From Solobacterium sp. (GTDB lineage Bacteria; Bacillota_I; Bacilli_A; Erysipelotrichales; Erysipelotrichaceae), in contig JAKVKC010000012.1 in assembly GCA_022486705.1 (NCBI GenBank), forward strand, positions 1 to 64,000: a stretch of DNA of 64,000 nt, written 5' to 3'. This document shows, piece after piece, positions 17,420 through 24,647 of the stretch. The position numbers and the translations under genes were made by a program. The notes under the pieces are model-generated. The model did no database searches and was not told the DNA's origin. It was given only the letters and a program-made list of their open reading frames with translations. The first letter of the stretch is position 1. Every line of letters begins with the position of its first letter.

Positions 17420-17470
17420 CCTATTACCGATTGATTTCGCGGATTGCATTGCACTAAAAACAATCCTGCT

Positions 17471-17533
17471 CTAACGGCACCTCCGGGCATTCTTTTTACA
17501 GCAACAACATGTATTTGTAAGCATTGCAGTCAT
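17471..17533 (-). CDS. Cysteine-rich leader peptide of cysK-cysE
   Basis: ATG 17533 to TAG 17471 codes 20 residues containing four Cys in a row (TGT TGT TGC TGT) and a fifth near the end, with AAAGGAGAG six bases before the start. It lies 120 bp upstream of cysK on the same strand. Such runs of the end-product codon are the hallmark of ribosome-mediated attenuation: when charged tRNA-Cys is scarce the ribosome stalls here and changes the fold of the mRNA downstream. The pairing elements are present (see the attenuator). The function is inferred. Confidence 0.75.
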   Translation of the reverse strand: MTAMLTNTCCCCKKNARRCR

Positions 17534-17608
17534 ACCCGTCTCTCCTTTGCCGTTCTTATTACGTTTTATTTTAGGCACGTGAAATAGAATGTCAAGAAAT
17601 GTGATCTA

Positions 17609-18415
17609 TCAGGACTTGTGATACAGCAGCCAGCTGTTTTTATTTTCGCCCCAGCTGTACTGATTCATATATTCACCATTGTAGCGCCAGATGCCTTCCG
17701 GCTTATTATCCAGATAATCATAGAAGTCACAGTGCAGCATCGCCGGATCAATGCTGTATTCATTGCGGGAAAAACGGAAGAAGCCTTCACATCCCGCTTT
17801 CTTCAGTGTATCGATGAGATCTTTCTTGATGATCTGAAGATAGTGATTGGTACCTTTGTCCGCCTTCTCATTCTCCCACAGAACAGCACACAGTTCACCG
17901 CTGCTGACGGAAGCACCATGGCGATCGATCAGATAGGCAAGCATCTCTTTTGTTTTCGAACGGTCAAATTTCAGCGGCACACCATTCATCGTGATCTCAA
18001 ACGTACCGAAGCAGCATGCATGCAATCCAGCAGGTTCCTGTTCATCAACAGGATTGCGCAGATTGTCGAACTCATGCCTGATGGCTTCATCTGTGATCGG
18101 CTTGGTCACATATCCCGAAGAATGCATCTCAAAGGCATCCTTCATATACTGATCATATCCCGTCACAAAAATAATATTGACCTTGGGAAAATATTTCTTG
18201 ATCTCCTTGGCAGCTTCAATGCCATTCATGCTCCCCATCTGAACATCCAAAAAAGCAGCATCCACCGTATCTGTCTGTTTGACAAATTCAAGCATTTTGC
18301 TGGGATATTGAAATGCATTTATTTCAGCATCCGGTCTGACGCGGCGAATTGCATCGGTCAGTTCTTCCAGCATCATTGCTTCATCATCTGCGGCTATCAC
18401 CTTCATGCCATTCAT
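17609..18415 (-). CDS. Response regulator, receiver plus SARP/OmpR-like winged helix
   Basis: This 268-residue protein has an N-terminal receiver domain with the acidic pocket ADDE, phospho-acceptor Asp57 (AAFLDVQM) and switch Lys (TKPI). Residues ~130-215 form a winged-helix (FGTFEITMNGVPLKFDRSKTKEMLAYL) of the OmpR/SARP type, followed by a short BTAD-like end (CDFYDYL, NGEYMNQYSWGE). Such regulators bind direct repeats spaced about 11 bp. It overlaps the kinase gene by four bases (ATGA); ATG 18406 is a better-spaced alternative start. Targets are unknown. Confidence 0.85.
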   Translation of the reverse strand: MNGMKVIAADDEAMMLEELTDAIRRVRPDAEINAFQYPSKMLEFVKQTDTVDAAFLDVQMGSMNGIEAAKEIKKYFPKVNIIFVTGYDQYMKDAFEMHSSGYVTKPITDEAIRHEFDNLRNPVDEQEPAGLHACCFGTFEITMNGVPLKFDRSKTKEMLAYLIDRHGASVSSGELCAVLWENEKADKGTNHYLQIIKKDLIDTLKKAGCEGFFRFSRNEYSIDPAMLHCDFYDYLDNKPEGIWRYNGEYMNQYSWGENKNSWLLYHKS

Positions 18416-19713
18416 CTCCTCTTCTTATTCTTCGGTATCCTGATTGTTGCTGTCGTTCCTTTTCCTTTTACGCTTTCGATCGTCAGTGTTCCATCGCACA
18501 GCATCTGCAGGCGCTCTCTGACGTTATTCATCCCGACATGGCTGCTGCCTGGCACATCTTGGATCTCTCCTGGGTCAAAGCCAACGCCGTCATCGATCAC
18601 CTGGATGACATAGGCATCTTCTTCCGCATGTTCTGCGATGGTCAGTGTACCGCCTTCTTCCCGTGCGCAGATCCCATGCTTTACGGCATTTTCTACAATA
18701 GGCTGCAGGGTCAGTGCCGGAAGCAGAAAGTCGTCTTCCTGAATATCATATGCCGTCTTCAGCTGATCGCTGAACCGTGTTTTTTCAACCGCCAAATATG
18801 CATCAATATGCTTCATTTCCTGTTCAAAAGTGATCAGATTGTTCGTCTTCAGCGAATCAATATTTCCTCTTAAGTATACAGAAAAGTAATCAATGGTCTC
18901 CTCTGCTTTCTTTGGATCAGTGTGGCATAGGTGTTTAATTGTACCTAATGTATTATAGATGAAATGCGGACCGATCTGCGAAATCAGAAGATCTATTTTC
19001 ATCTGACTTGCCTGCTTCGTTTCTTTTGCAAGATTCTTTCCCTGTTCTGCCATAACCGATACAAAGATATTGATCAATGCAATGACCAAAGCAATGTTGG
19101 CATAGGATATGCCATAATTAAAATACTGATAAACAGCACAGATACTCGGAAGAATGACACAGATGCAAAGAGAGATAAAGATCTGTGCCGACATATTTTT
19201 GCGATGCCGTATCAGATTGAGCAAATTGACAAGCAGAACAAACGCAGTGCACAAAGGAGTCATAAAGCTCATATAAGACCGGTGATACACGTTCATTTCA
19301 TCAATCACATAATACCAATGTGTATACAGCGAAAGAAACAGACAGATCATATCGAGCGCTGCTGCACTCATGCCTGCATAGATATACCAGTTTTTTCTCT
19401 GAAGATCTTTTTTCTGATTGATGCGATAACTGATATATACCGTTGCGACCATCAGGATCATATCTACCATTAAAAAAGTCATAAAATTCGCAGTGTTGAC
19501 AATAATGTATGCTTTAGGGCCAGGAATGCCGCGATAATACCATGCCATGGCATCGTTCACTAAAAGCAGCGCGCCAAGGCTCATCAGTTCAATCAGATAT
19601 CTCTTTTCGGTACGAGAAGTAAAATAACTGAACGAAACACAGAATACCGCAATGACGCAGAATACGGCGCCCCATGTTTCAAATGAGATGTGAAATAGGC
19701 TGACAGTAAACAT
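18412..19713 (-). CDS. Sensor histidine kinase, LytS-type His_kinase fold
   Basis: This 433-residue protein has about seven N-terminal membrane spans (residues 10-225) without a large outer loop, so it senses within or near the membrane. The His_kinase domain follows with the phospho-acceptor in QIGPHFIYNTLGTIKHL, then the HATPase with N-box QPIVENAVKHG, G1 DDGVGFD and VGMNNVRERL. It should phosphorylate the regulator encoded next. The signal is unknown. Confidence 0.9.
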   Translation of the reverse strand: MFTVSLFHISFETWGAVFCVIAVFCVSFSYFTSRTEKRYLIELMSLGALLLVNDAMAWYYRGIPGPKAYIIVNTANFMTFLMVDMILMVATVYISYRINQKKDLQRKNWYIYAGMSAAALDMICLFLSLYTHWYYVIDEMNVYHRSYMSFMTPLCTAFVLLVNLLNLIRHRKNMSAQIFISLCICVILPSICAVYQYFNYGISYANIALVIALINIFVSVMAEQGKNLAKETKQASQMKIDLLISQIGPHFIYNTLGTIKHLCHTDPKKAEETIDYFSVYLRGNIDSLKTNNLITFEQEMKHIDAYLAVEKTRFSDQLKTAYDIQEDDFLLPALTLQPIVENAVKHGICAREEGGTLTIAEHAEEDAYVIQVIDDGVGFDPGEIQDVPGSSHVGMNNVRERLQMLCDGTLTIESVKGKGTTATIRIPKNKKRR

Positions 19714-19880
19714 ATCTGTTTCCTCTTTATACGTATGGTATCACAATTTGAAGCAATACTGCATGCCCGCATTGATCCAGCCAGGATACAGGCTGAAGAT
19801 TTTTATAAGCCTGATCTGCACTTTATATATTGAGATTTTACCATCTTGACTTTCACTTATGCAATCGCTATATTATGCGT

Positions 19881-19930
19881 GAAGATGTCATGAGTAGTAA
19901 GAAAAGGAGGGGGCTAGCCCTCCTTTTCTG
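19881..19930 (+). ncRNA. Antisense antitoxin RNA, tandem copy 1
   Basis: Promoter TTGACT (19846-19851), 17 bp, TATATT (19869-19874). The RNA carries GATGTCATGAGTAG (19884-19897), able to pair over all 14 bases, two as G:U, with the toxin start region (20032-20045), and ends at the AAAAGGAGGG hairpin (19902-19927). Confidence 0.7.
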
Positions 19931-19952
19931 TTGTGCATTGGCTGGTCGGCTG

Positions 19953-20039
19953 CTACTTCTTTCTGTTCAGCCATCTGCAGATATATTCAGTGAGTATACC
20001 TGCCATAACAGAAAGTATCAATGAAAATAATGATGCCAT
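19953..20039 (-). CDS. Fst-like type I toxin peptide, tandem copy 1
   Basis: ATG 20039 to TAG 19953 codes 28 residues: a hydrophobic span (LFSLILSVMAGILTEYI), the motif EYICRWL and a basic NRKK end. GGAGG lies seven bases before the start, and its G bases are caught in a 6-bp hairpin (TCCCTT/AAGGGA, 20049-20068) of the mRNA leader, which would restrain translation as in Fst. It differs from copies 2 and 3 at a few residues (Leu for Phe, Arg for Lys). Confidence 0.75.
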   Translation of the reverse strand: MASLFSLILSVMAGILTEYICRWLNRKK

Positions 20040-20207
20040 GAATAGTCCTCCCTTCTAGTCGAAAGGGAACCGACATCTATATATATGGATCATCTTTCAT
20101 TATTTTCCCGCAAAGGATCCATATATTGAGCCTTATAATAAATGCTTTATAGAAAGCACCTTTTTTTCCATCTTGACATTCACTTATGCAATCACTATAT
20201 TATGCGT

Positions 20208-20257
20208 GAAGATGTCATGAGTAGTAAGAAAAGGAGGGGGCTAGCCCTCCTTTTCTG
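20208..20257 (+). ncRNA. Antisense antitoxin RNA, tandem copy 2
   Basis: Promoter TTGACA (20173-20178), 17 bp, TATATT (20196-20201). Start-codon-pairing segment at 20211-20224, target at 20359-20372. Ends at the shared hairpin 20229-20254. Confidence 0.7.
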
Positions 20258-20279
20258 TTGTGCATTGGCTGGTCGGCTG

Positions 20280-20366
20280 CTACTTCTTTCTGTTCAGCCA
20301 TTTGCAGATATATTCAGTGAATATACCTGCCATAACAGAAAGTATAAATGAAAATAATGATGCCAT
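20280..20366 (-). CDS. Fst-like type I toxin peptide, tandem copy 2
   Basis: ATG 20366 to TAG 20280, 28 residues, same plan as copy 1 with FSFILSV and EYICKWLNRKK. The leader hairpin and GGAGG site are conserved. It probably acts at the membrane if its antisense RNA is lost. Confidence 0.75.
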   Translation of the reverse strand: MASLFSFILSVMAGIFTEYICKWLNRKK

Positions 20367-20552
20367 GAATAGTCCTCCCTTCTAGTCGAAAGGGAACCGA
20401 CATCTCTATATATGCTTAATTTTTCATAGTTCTCCCATGAAGAATGCGTGATTCATTCCTTATGATGAAGATGAATTATAAAAATCATTGTGTCAATATC
20501 ATCCGTCATTTATCATCTTGACATTCACTTTGGCAATCGCTATATTATGCGT

Positions 20553-20600
20553 GAAGATGTCATGAGTAGTAAGAATAGGAGGGGTGTGAGCCCTCCTTTT
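20553..20600 (+). ncRNA. Antisense antitoxin RNA, tandem copy 3
   Basis: Promoter TTGACA (20518-20523), 17 bp, TATATT (20541-20546). Pairing segment 20556-20569, target 20705-20718. The shared hairpin is shorter here (AGGAGGG/CCCTCCT, 20577-20597) and the loop differs, so cross-talk with copies 1 and 2 may be reduced. Confidence 0.65.
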
Positions 20601-20625
20601 CTGTGGTGCATTGGCTGGTCGGCTG

Positions 20626-20712
20626 CTACTTCTTTCTGTTCAGCCATTTGCAGATATATTCAGTGAATATACCTGCCATAACAGAAAATATAAATGAAAA
20701 TAATGATGCCAT
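20626..20712 (-). CDS. Fst-like type I toxin peptide, tandem copy 3
   Basis: ATG 20712 to TAG 20626, 28 residues, almost the same as copy 2 (FSFIFSV for FSFILSV). Leader hairpin and ribosome site are kept. The stretch 20755-21041 beyond it holds no gene. Confidence 0.75.
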   Translation of the reverse strand: MASLFSFIFSVMAGIFTEYICKWLNRKK

Positions 20713-20979
20713 GAATAGTCCTCCCTTCTAGTCGAAAGGGAACCGACATCTCTATATATACTGGCCTTTTCATTTTTCTCTTTATTAAAGTTTCTTTATC
20801 AGTTGCCCGAAAGAAAAAAAATCATATTTTGTTTTCATCCCATCATCTAAAGATCTATTGCATCTTACGGACACTGCTGCAGACATAGATAAATTGTTGC
20901 GATGATCCGTCTTAATGTCACAGCACAATCACAAAATGTACTTTTTTTCACAATATTGCATGTTTTTCCCGTATTGCGC

Positions 20980-21008
20980 TTGAAATTTAGGCTAATATTG
21001 AGTAATAA
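20980..21008 (+). promoter_or_regulatory. Possible promoter of the transposase-like gene
   Basis: TTGAAA (20980-20985), 17 bp, TAATAA (21003-21008), 34 bp ahead of the start. Confidence 0.4.
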
Positions 21009-21041
21009 TTAGTTAAGAATAGAATCTACGGGGGTATTTAT

Positions 21042-22628
21042 ATGCATTTAGGTATGTCAAAGTCTAAAAATTCAACATCTCTTTATGTATTAAAATCCAC
21101 ATATGAAAATGGCTTCCATTCAACAAAAATTGTTGAAAAGCTCGGTACCATCGAAGAGATGGAAAAGAAGCTCAACGGCCAGGACCCCGTTGCGTGGGCA
21201 AAGCAGCATATTGCTCAGCTCAATAAACTGGAAAAGCAGGATAAACATGAGGTGACCGCAAAATATTCGCCGGTCAAGATCATTCAGAAAGATGAACAGC
21301 GTTCTTTCAATGGCGGCTATCTCTTCCTGCAGGAATTCTATGCAGAACTTGGCTTCCATGAGATCTGTGCAGAAATAAAGAAAAAACATAAATTGGATTT
21401 CAATCTGGATGCGATCCTATCGCGTCTGATCTACAGCCGTATCATTTATCCTTCCACTAAATTATCTTATTATGACAGCGCCAATCTATTTATTGAACCG
21501 CCGGATTTCACGCCAAAACAGGTAACGAAAGGACTGCGTGTCTTAGCAGCTGAAAAGGATTTTGTAACCGAAAGATTATATGAAAATTCAAGAAAGCAGT
21601 ATGGAATCAATAATGATCAGCTTTTCTATGATGCCACGATCTGTCTTTATGAAACAAGCAGCCGCAAGGAAACAAGTGCACCGATCATTCCAATGGAGCT
21701 ATACTTTGACGGCAATCTGATGCCATTGACCTATCGCTGCAACCCTGAACATTTAAAATCTCAGCCAGACTCCGAAGTTGAGAAAAAGATCAGAGAAGCT
21801 TACCGGGATTCCCGTACCGTTACCACTTCAGATGGCGGCATCACCTCAGGCGCAGGCAAGCAGTTCAAAGACTGGGGCCTGCCGAACAGCTATATCATGA
21901 CCTTATCTTTTGACCAGCTTCACGAAGAAGAAAAAACAGCAGCTCTGGACCGGGATGGATGGACACGTTCCGACAGCGGTGAGATCTACAATCTCAATCA
22001 GCTTCGCTTAGATGATGAAATCAAGAACCCATCCCGCTATTATTACAAAGAGCTGGCCATCGGTTCTCTTCGTACGATCATTACCTATTCGGAAGCAAAA
22101 GTAGAGTCGACCCGTCTGCAGCATGAGATCTATCTGACATTCCATCAATCCAGACCGACCCCAGAATCCACAGCAGCAGAAGTCGATCTGAATACAAAAG
22201 CAGGTGCCGAAGGTATCCAGGCCTATGTTACCAATCTCAGAGCACCGGCCAAGAAGATCATCCACATCGCTGCTTTCCGTCAAAGTGTGCATGACTACTT
22301 CCGCATTCTTTCAATGGAAGTTCCTGAAAAGGGAAGCAACCTCTCTCAGGCAGAACAGATCAACGCACATTTCATTACCTGCTACAGTGCATTGACCGTC
22401 TACTCCGCTCTCTTAAGAAAGCTGAATGTTGAAGACACATCCAATGAATGCATGCAGACACTGCGCCAGATGAACTTCATGAAGATCCACAGTGAAGGTT
22501 ATATCCCTCTGTATACAAGAACAGATCTGACAGATCTCCTGCATGAAAATGCCGGTTTCCGTACTGACTATGAGATCGTCAACTCAAATTATATGAATAA
22601 GCTGATCAAAGCAGGGCGGAAGAAATAA
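21042..22628 (+). CDS. IS1634-like transposase homologue, possibly inactive
   Basis: This 528-residue protein follows the IS1634/IS4-group plan: N-terminal SLYVLKSTYENGFHSTKIVEKLG, the first catalytic Asp in LFYDATICLYE, the second in TTSDGGITS. Where relatives have an I-E-x-x-F-R-x-x-K block with the third catalytic Glu, this protein reads VHDYFRILSM, so that Glu and the following Lys are missing. KAHF-like NAHFITCYSALTVY follows as usual. No terminal inverted repeats or target duplication were found around it, and it has its own terminator. It may be an immobile or repurposed transposase. GGGGG precedes ATG 21042. Confidence 0.7.
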   Translation: MHLGMSKSKNSTSLYVLKSTYENGFHSTKIVEKLGTIEEMEKKLNGQDPVAWAKQHIAQLNKLEKQDKHEVTAKYSPVKIIQKDEQRSFNGGYLFLQEFYAELGFHEICAEIKKKHKLDFNLDAILSRLIYSRIIYPSTKLSYYDSANLFIEPPDFTPKQVTKGLRVLAAEKDFVTERLYENSRKQYGINNDQLFYDATICLYETSSRKETSAPIIPMELYFDGNLMPLTYRCNPEHLKSQPDSEVEKKIREAYRDSRTVTTSDGGITSGAGKQFKDWGLPNSYIMTLSFDQLHEEEKTAALDRDGWTRSDSGEIYNLNQLRLDDEIKNPSRYYYKELAIGSLRTIITYSEAKVESTRLQHEIYLTFHQSRPTPESTAAEVDLNTKAGAEGIQAYVTNLRAPAKKIIHIAAFRQSVHDYFRILSMEVPEKGSNLSQAEQINAHFITCYSALTVYSALLRKLNVEDTSNECMQTLRQMNFMKIHSEGYIPLYTRTDLTDLLHENAGFRTDYEIVNSNYMNKLIKAGRKK

Positions 22629-22640
22629 TCACAGACATAC

Positions 22641-22665
22641 AAAAAAGAGGCACGCCTCTTTTTTT
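22641..22665. terminator. Two-way terminator
   Basis: AAAAAAGAGG-cacg-CCTCTTTTTTT between the convergent transposase-like and DUF308 genes. Confidence 0.9.
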
Positions 22666-22671
22666 GACCAT

Positions 22672-23316
22672 TTATTTATCTGAAGCATCCGTGTCATCAG
22701 ATGTTTCTTCATTCTCTGTTTCTGCATCGATGACTTTTCCCTGCACCTTATCCTTGGCTGCTTTATACTGCTTTACAAACTGATTGAACTTTGATGCCAG
22801 GAAGAAATTGGCGAACAGATCAGAAGCACCGCAATAAATCAGACCGGCACCGATAACAATGAACAGAATGCTTGCCATGCTTTCCCCATTCAGGAAGAAC
22901 ATGACAACAATGCCGAAGATGATCGAGATCAAAGCAAGAATGATATAGATCCTGGAATCAGAATACCCGATTCTCTTTGAGATGATCGCTCTCTGCAGTT
23001 TAGCAAAGCCGCTTGACATAATGATCAGTCCTAAGATCAATGGGATCAGATTGGCGATCATATCCTGTTTCAGGATCACTGCAATGCCAAAGATCAAAGC
23101 CATCAGTCCAATGACAAAATCATTCCGATACAGTGTATCTTGGATATCCAGCATGAAATACGCCGCAATATTCACAACACCAAATACAGCAAAACCAATA
23201 CCGATGATATAAGCAACTACACTGGCACTGACATTCGGATAAATGATCATCAGCACCCCGACAATAATAAAAGCTGCCGAACTTAATACCGAGCTCCATT
23301 TCACTTGTTTCAGCAT
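22672..23316 (-). CDS. DUF308 (HdeD-like) membrane protein
   Basis: This 214-residue protein has six hydrophobic segments in two DUF308-type repeats (VGVLMIIYPNVSASVVAYIIGIG; FGIAVILKQDMIANLIPLILGLI), the pattern of the HdeD acid-resistance family. The C-terminus is acidic and cytoplasmic (ETENEETSDDTDASDK). The role in Gram-positives is unknown. GGGG precedes the ATG. It is divergent from the next gene. Confidence 0.8.
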   Translation of the reverse strand: MLKQVKWSSVLSSAAFIIVGVLMIIYPNVSASVVAYIIGIGFAVFGVVNIAAYFMLDIQDTLYRNDFVIGLMALIFGIAVILKQDMIANLIPLILGLIIMSSGFAKLQRAIISKRIGYSDSRIYIILALISIIFGIVVMFFLNGESMASILFIVIGAGLIYCGASDLFANFFLASKFNQFVKQYKAAKDKVQGKVIDAETENEETSDDTDASDK

Positions 23317-23444
23317 AAAGAATCCCCTCTTTCTCTGGTAATTTTATTTTATGCCCTTTTTACTCTACGAAAAGTATACAAAACATTGCTTACGTCAATC
23401 AAGTACAAAAAATGATAGAATAGCTACAGTCAGGAGGAAACACA

Positions 23445-24377
23445 ATGAAAGCACTGATCATTACACCGGTACCGGAAGACAAGAAATACATGTTCTCTTT
23501 TGCCGGTCTGGATATTGTATATAAAACAAAGGATGAAGTCACCGCAGAGGATCTCAAAGATACAGAGATCGTCTTAGGCAATCTTCCCTATACTTTGCTG
23601 AAAGAGGCACCTGCTCTGAAATGGGTGCAGCTGGACAGTGCAGGGATCCAGGATATGGCACAATTAAGCGATGGCATTCAGCTGACCAATGCCAGCGGGG
23701 CCTATGGCGAAGCAATTTCTGAACACATGCTGGCGGCGGTACTTGGCATGATGAAAAATCTCTACCCTTATTATGATCAGCAGAAAGAACATGTCTGGAA
23801 AAATCTTGGTTCCGTCCATACGGTTTCTTCCAGCACGGTCGTCTGCGTCGGACTCGGCGATATCGGATCTTCTTTTGCCAGAAAGATGAACGCCTTGGGC
23901 GCTCAGGTATACGGCATCCGCAGAACAGTTCATGAAAAGCCATCCTACTTAAAAGATGTTGGTACCATGAATGATCTGGATTCCTATCTGCCGAAGGCGG
24001 ATATCGTTGCCCTGTCCCTTCCGGAAACAGCAGAGACAAAACATCTGTTCGATGAAGCACGTCTGCGCCGTATCAAAAAAGGTGCACTTCTGATCAATGT
24101 CGGCAGAGGATCTGCCATTGATACGGAGGCTTTGATCAAAGTCATGCAGGATCATTGGCTGAAAGGAGTTCATCTGGATGTCACTGAATGGGAGCCTCTG
24201 CCAAAGAACAGTGCCCTGTGGCAGATGGAGAATGTATATATCACACCGCATATTTCCGGACGTTTCAATGCCCAGGCAACATATGATAAAGTACTGCAGA
24301 TCTTCCATGACAACCTTGCTCATTATCTGAATAACGAACCTCTGGAACATCTGGTAGATAAGAAAGCCGGCTATTAA
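23445..24377 (+). CDS. D-isomer-specific 2-hydroxyacid dehydrogenase family protein
   Basis: This 310-residue NAD(P)-dependent oxidoreductase has the split layout of the family: catalytic-domain halves at both ends around a Rossmann domain with GLGDIG near residue 134. INVGRGSAID carries the catalytic Arg region, and ITPHISG the catalytic His; the Glu lies in VTEWEPLP. It interconverts a 2-keto acid and a D-2-hydroxy acid; the substrate is not clear. AGGAGG precedes the start. Its terminator hairpin spans the stop codon. Confidence 0.88.
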   Translation: MKALIITPVPEDKKYMFSFAGLDIVYKTKDEVTAEDLKDTEIVLGNLPYTLLKEAPALKWVQLDSAGIQDMAQLSDGIQLTNASGAYGEAISEHMLAAVLGMMKNLYPYYDQQKEHVWKNLGSVHTVSSSTVVCVGLGDIGSSFARKMNALGAQVYGIRRTVHEKPSYLKDVGTMNDLDSYLPKADIVALSLPETAETKHLFDEARLRRIKKGALLINVGRGSAIDTEALIKVMQDHWLKGVHLDVTEWEPLPKNSALWQMENVYITPHISGRFNAQATYDKVLQIFHDNLAHYLNNEPLEHLVDKKAGY

Positions 24378-24390
24378 GGCTTTCTTTTTC
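24360..24390 (+). terminator. Terminator of the dehydrogenase gene
   Basis: AAGAAAGCC and GGCTTTCTT with a nine-base loop that contains the TAA stop, then T bases. Confidence 0.8.
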
Positions 24391-24399
24391 ATGCACGCG

Positions 24400-24571
24400 A
24401 AAAAAAAAAAAAAAAAAACGAGACATCATTGTCTCGGGCTTGATATATATCGCTCGATCTCATAGAGATCGATTTGTTCCTATATATCGCTTGACTGCAG
24501 AATATGCAGTCAATTTGTACGTGTATATACAATCCAATTTCTTGCGAAATCAGATTTGTTTTCTTCACGCA
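24400..24571 (-). ncRNA. Candidate small RNA with three repeated hairpin units
   Basis: A strong promoter (24577-24604) starts a minus-strand RNA of about 170 nt. It holds three units of the form ACAAAT, hairpin, then an A/U-rich GATATATA-like linker: hairpin 1 at 24534-24553 (8 bp, GCAA tetraloop), hairpin 2 at 24491-24513 (9 bp, CTGCA core), hairpin 3 at 24455-24471 (7 bp). It ends at a perfect CGAGACA/TGTCTCG stem (24419-24436) followed by 19 T. The stems differ in sequence while the flanks are kept, which suggests structure matters. I recognise no known RNA family and no reading frame of worth. Confidence 0.65.
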
Positions 24572-24576
24572 CAAAG

Positions 24577-24604
24577 ATAATAGCACCATGAAAAACGCTG
24601 TCAA
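24577..24604 (-). promoter_or_regulatory. Promoter of the small RNA
   Basis: TTGACA (24599-24604), 16 bp, TATTAT (24577-24582) on the minus strand; no gene follows except the hairpin RNA. Confidence 0.7.
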
Positions 24605-24647
24605 TACAGTTTTTGCTGTTAAGCGCTTTCACTGCAGCAATTTTATC

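Larger units (their letters stand above)
19840..20760. repeat. Three tandem copies of a type I toxin-antitoxin cassette
   Basis: Units of about 240 bp at 19840-20080, 20167-20407 and 20512-20754 are nearly identical from antisense promoter to toxin leader, while the DNA between them differs. Toxin starts are 327 and 346 bp apart. Each unit has a minus-strand toxin gene and a plus-strand antisense RNA meeting at a shared hairpin. Confidence 0.9.

Noticed and set aside
17352-17608. T-box or SAM riboswitch upstream of cysK
   Set aside because: No T-box sequence (AGGGTGGNACCGCG-like) or S-box core was found; the Cys-codon leader explains the region better.
19840-20760. Regularly spaced repeats that might be a CRISPR array
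   Set aside because: The units are ~240 bp and hold a promoter, a reading frame and a terminator each; only three exist and no cas gene is near.
20760-22680. Complete insertion sequence around the transposase-like gene
   Set aside because: No terminal inverted repeats or target-site duplication could be found by eye.
24389-24604. 71-residue minus-strand reading frame across the hairpin RNA
   Set aside because: It runs through the terminator and the T tract (six Phe near its end), has no ribosome site, and is better explained by the structured RNA.
24400-24604. tracrRNA or 6S RNA
   Set aside because: No cas genes or repeat match for a tracrRNA, and the multi-hairpin form lacks the single long bubbled helix of 6S RNA.
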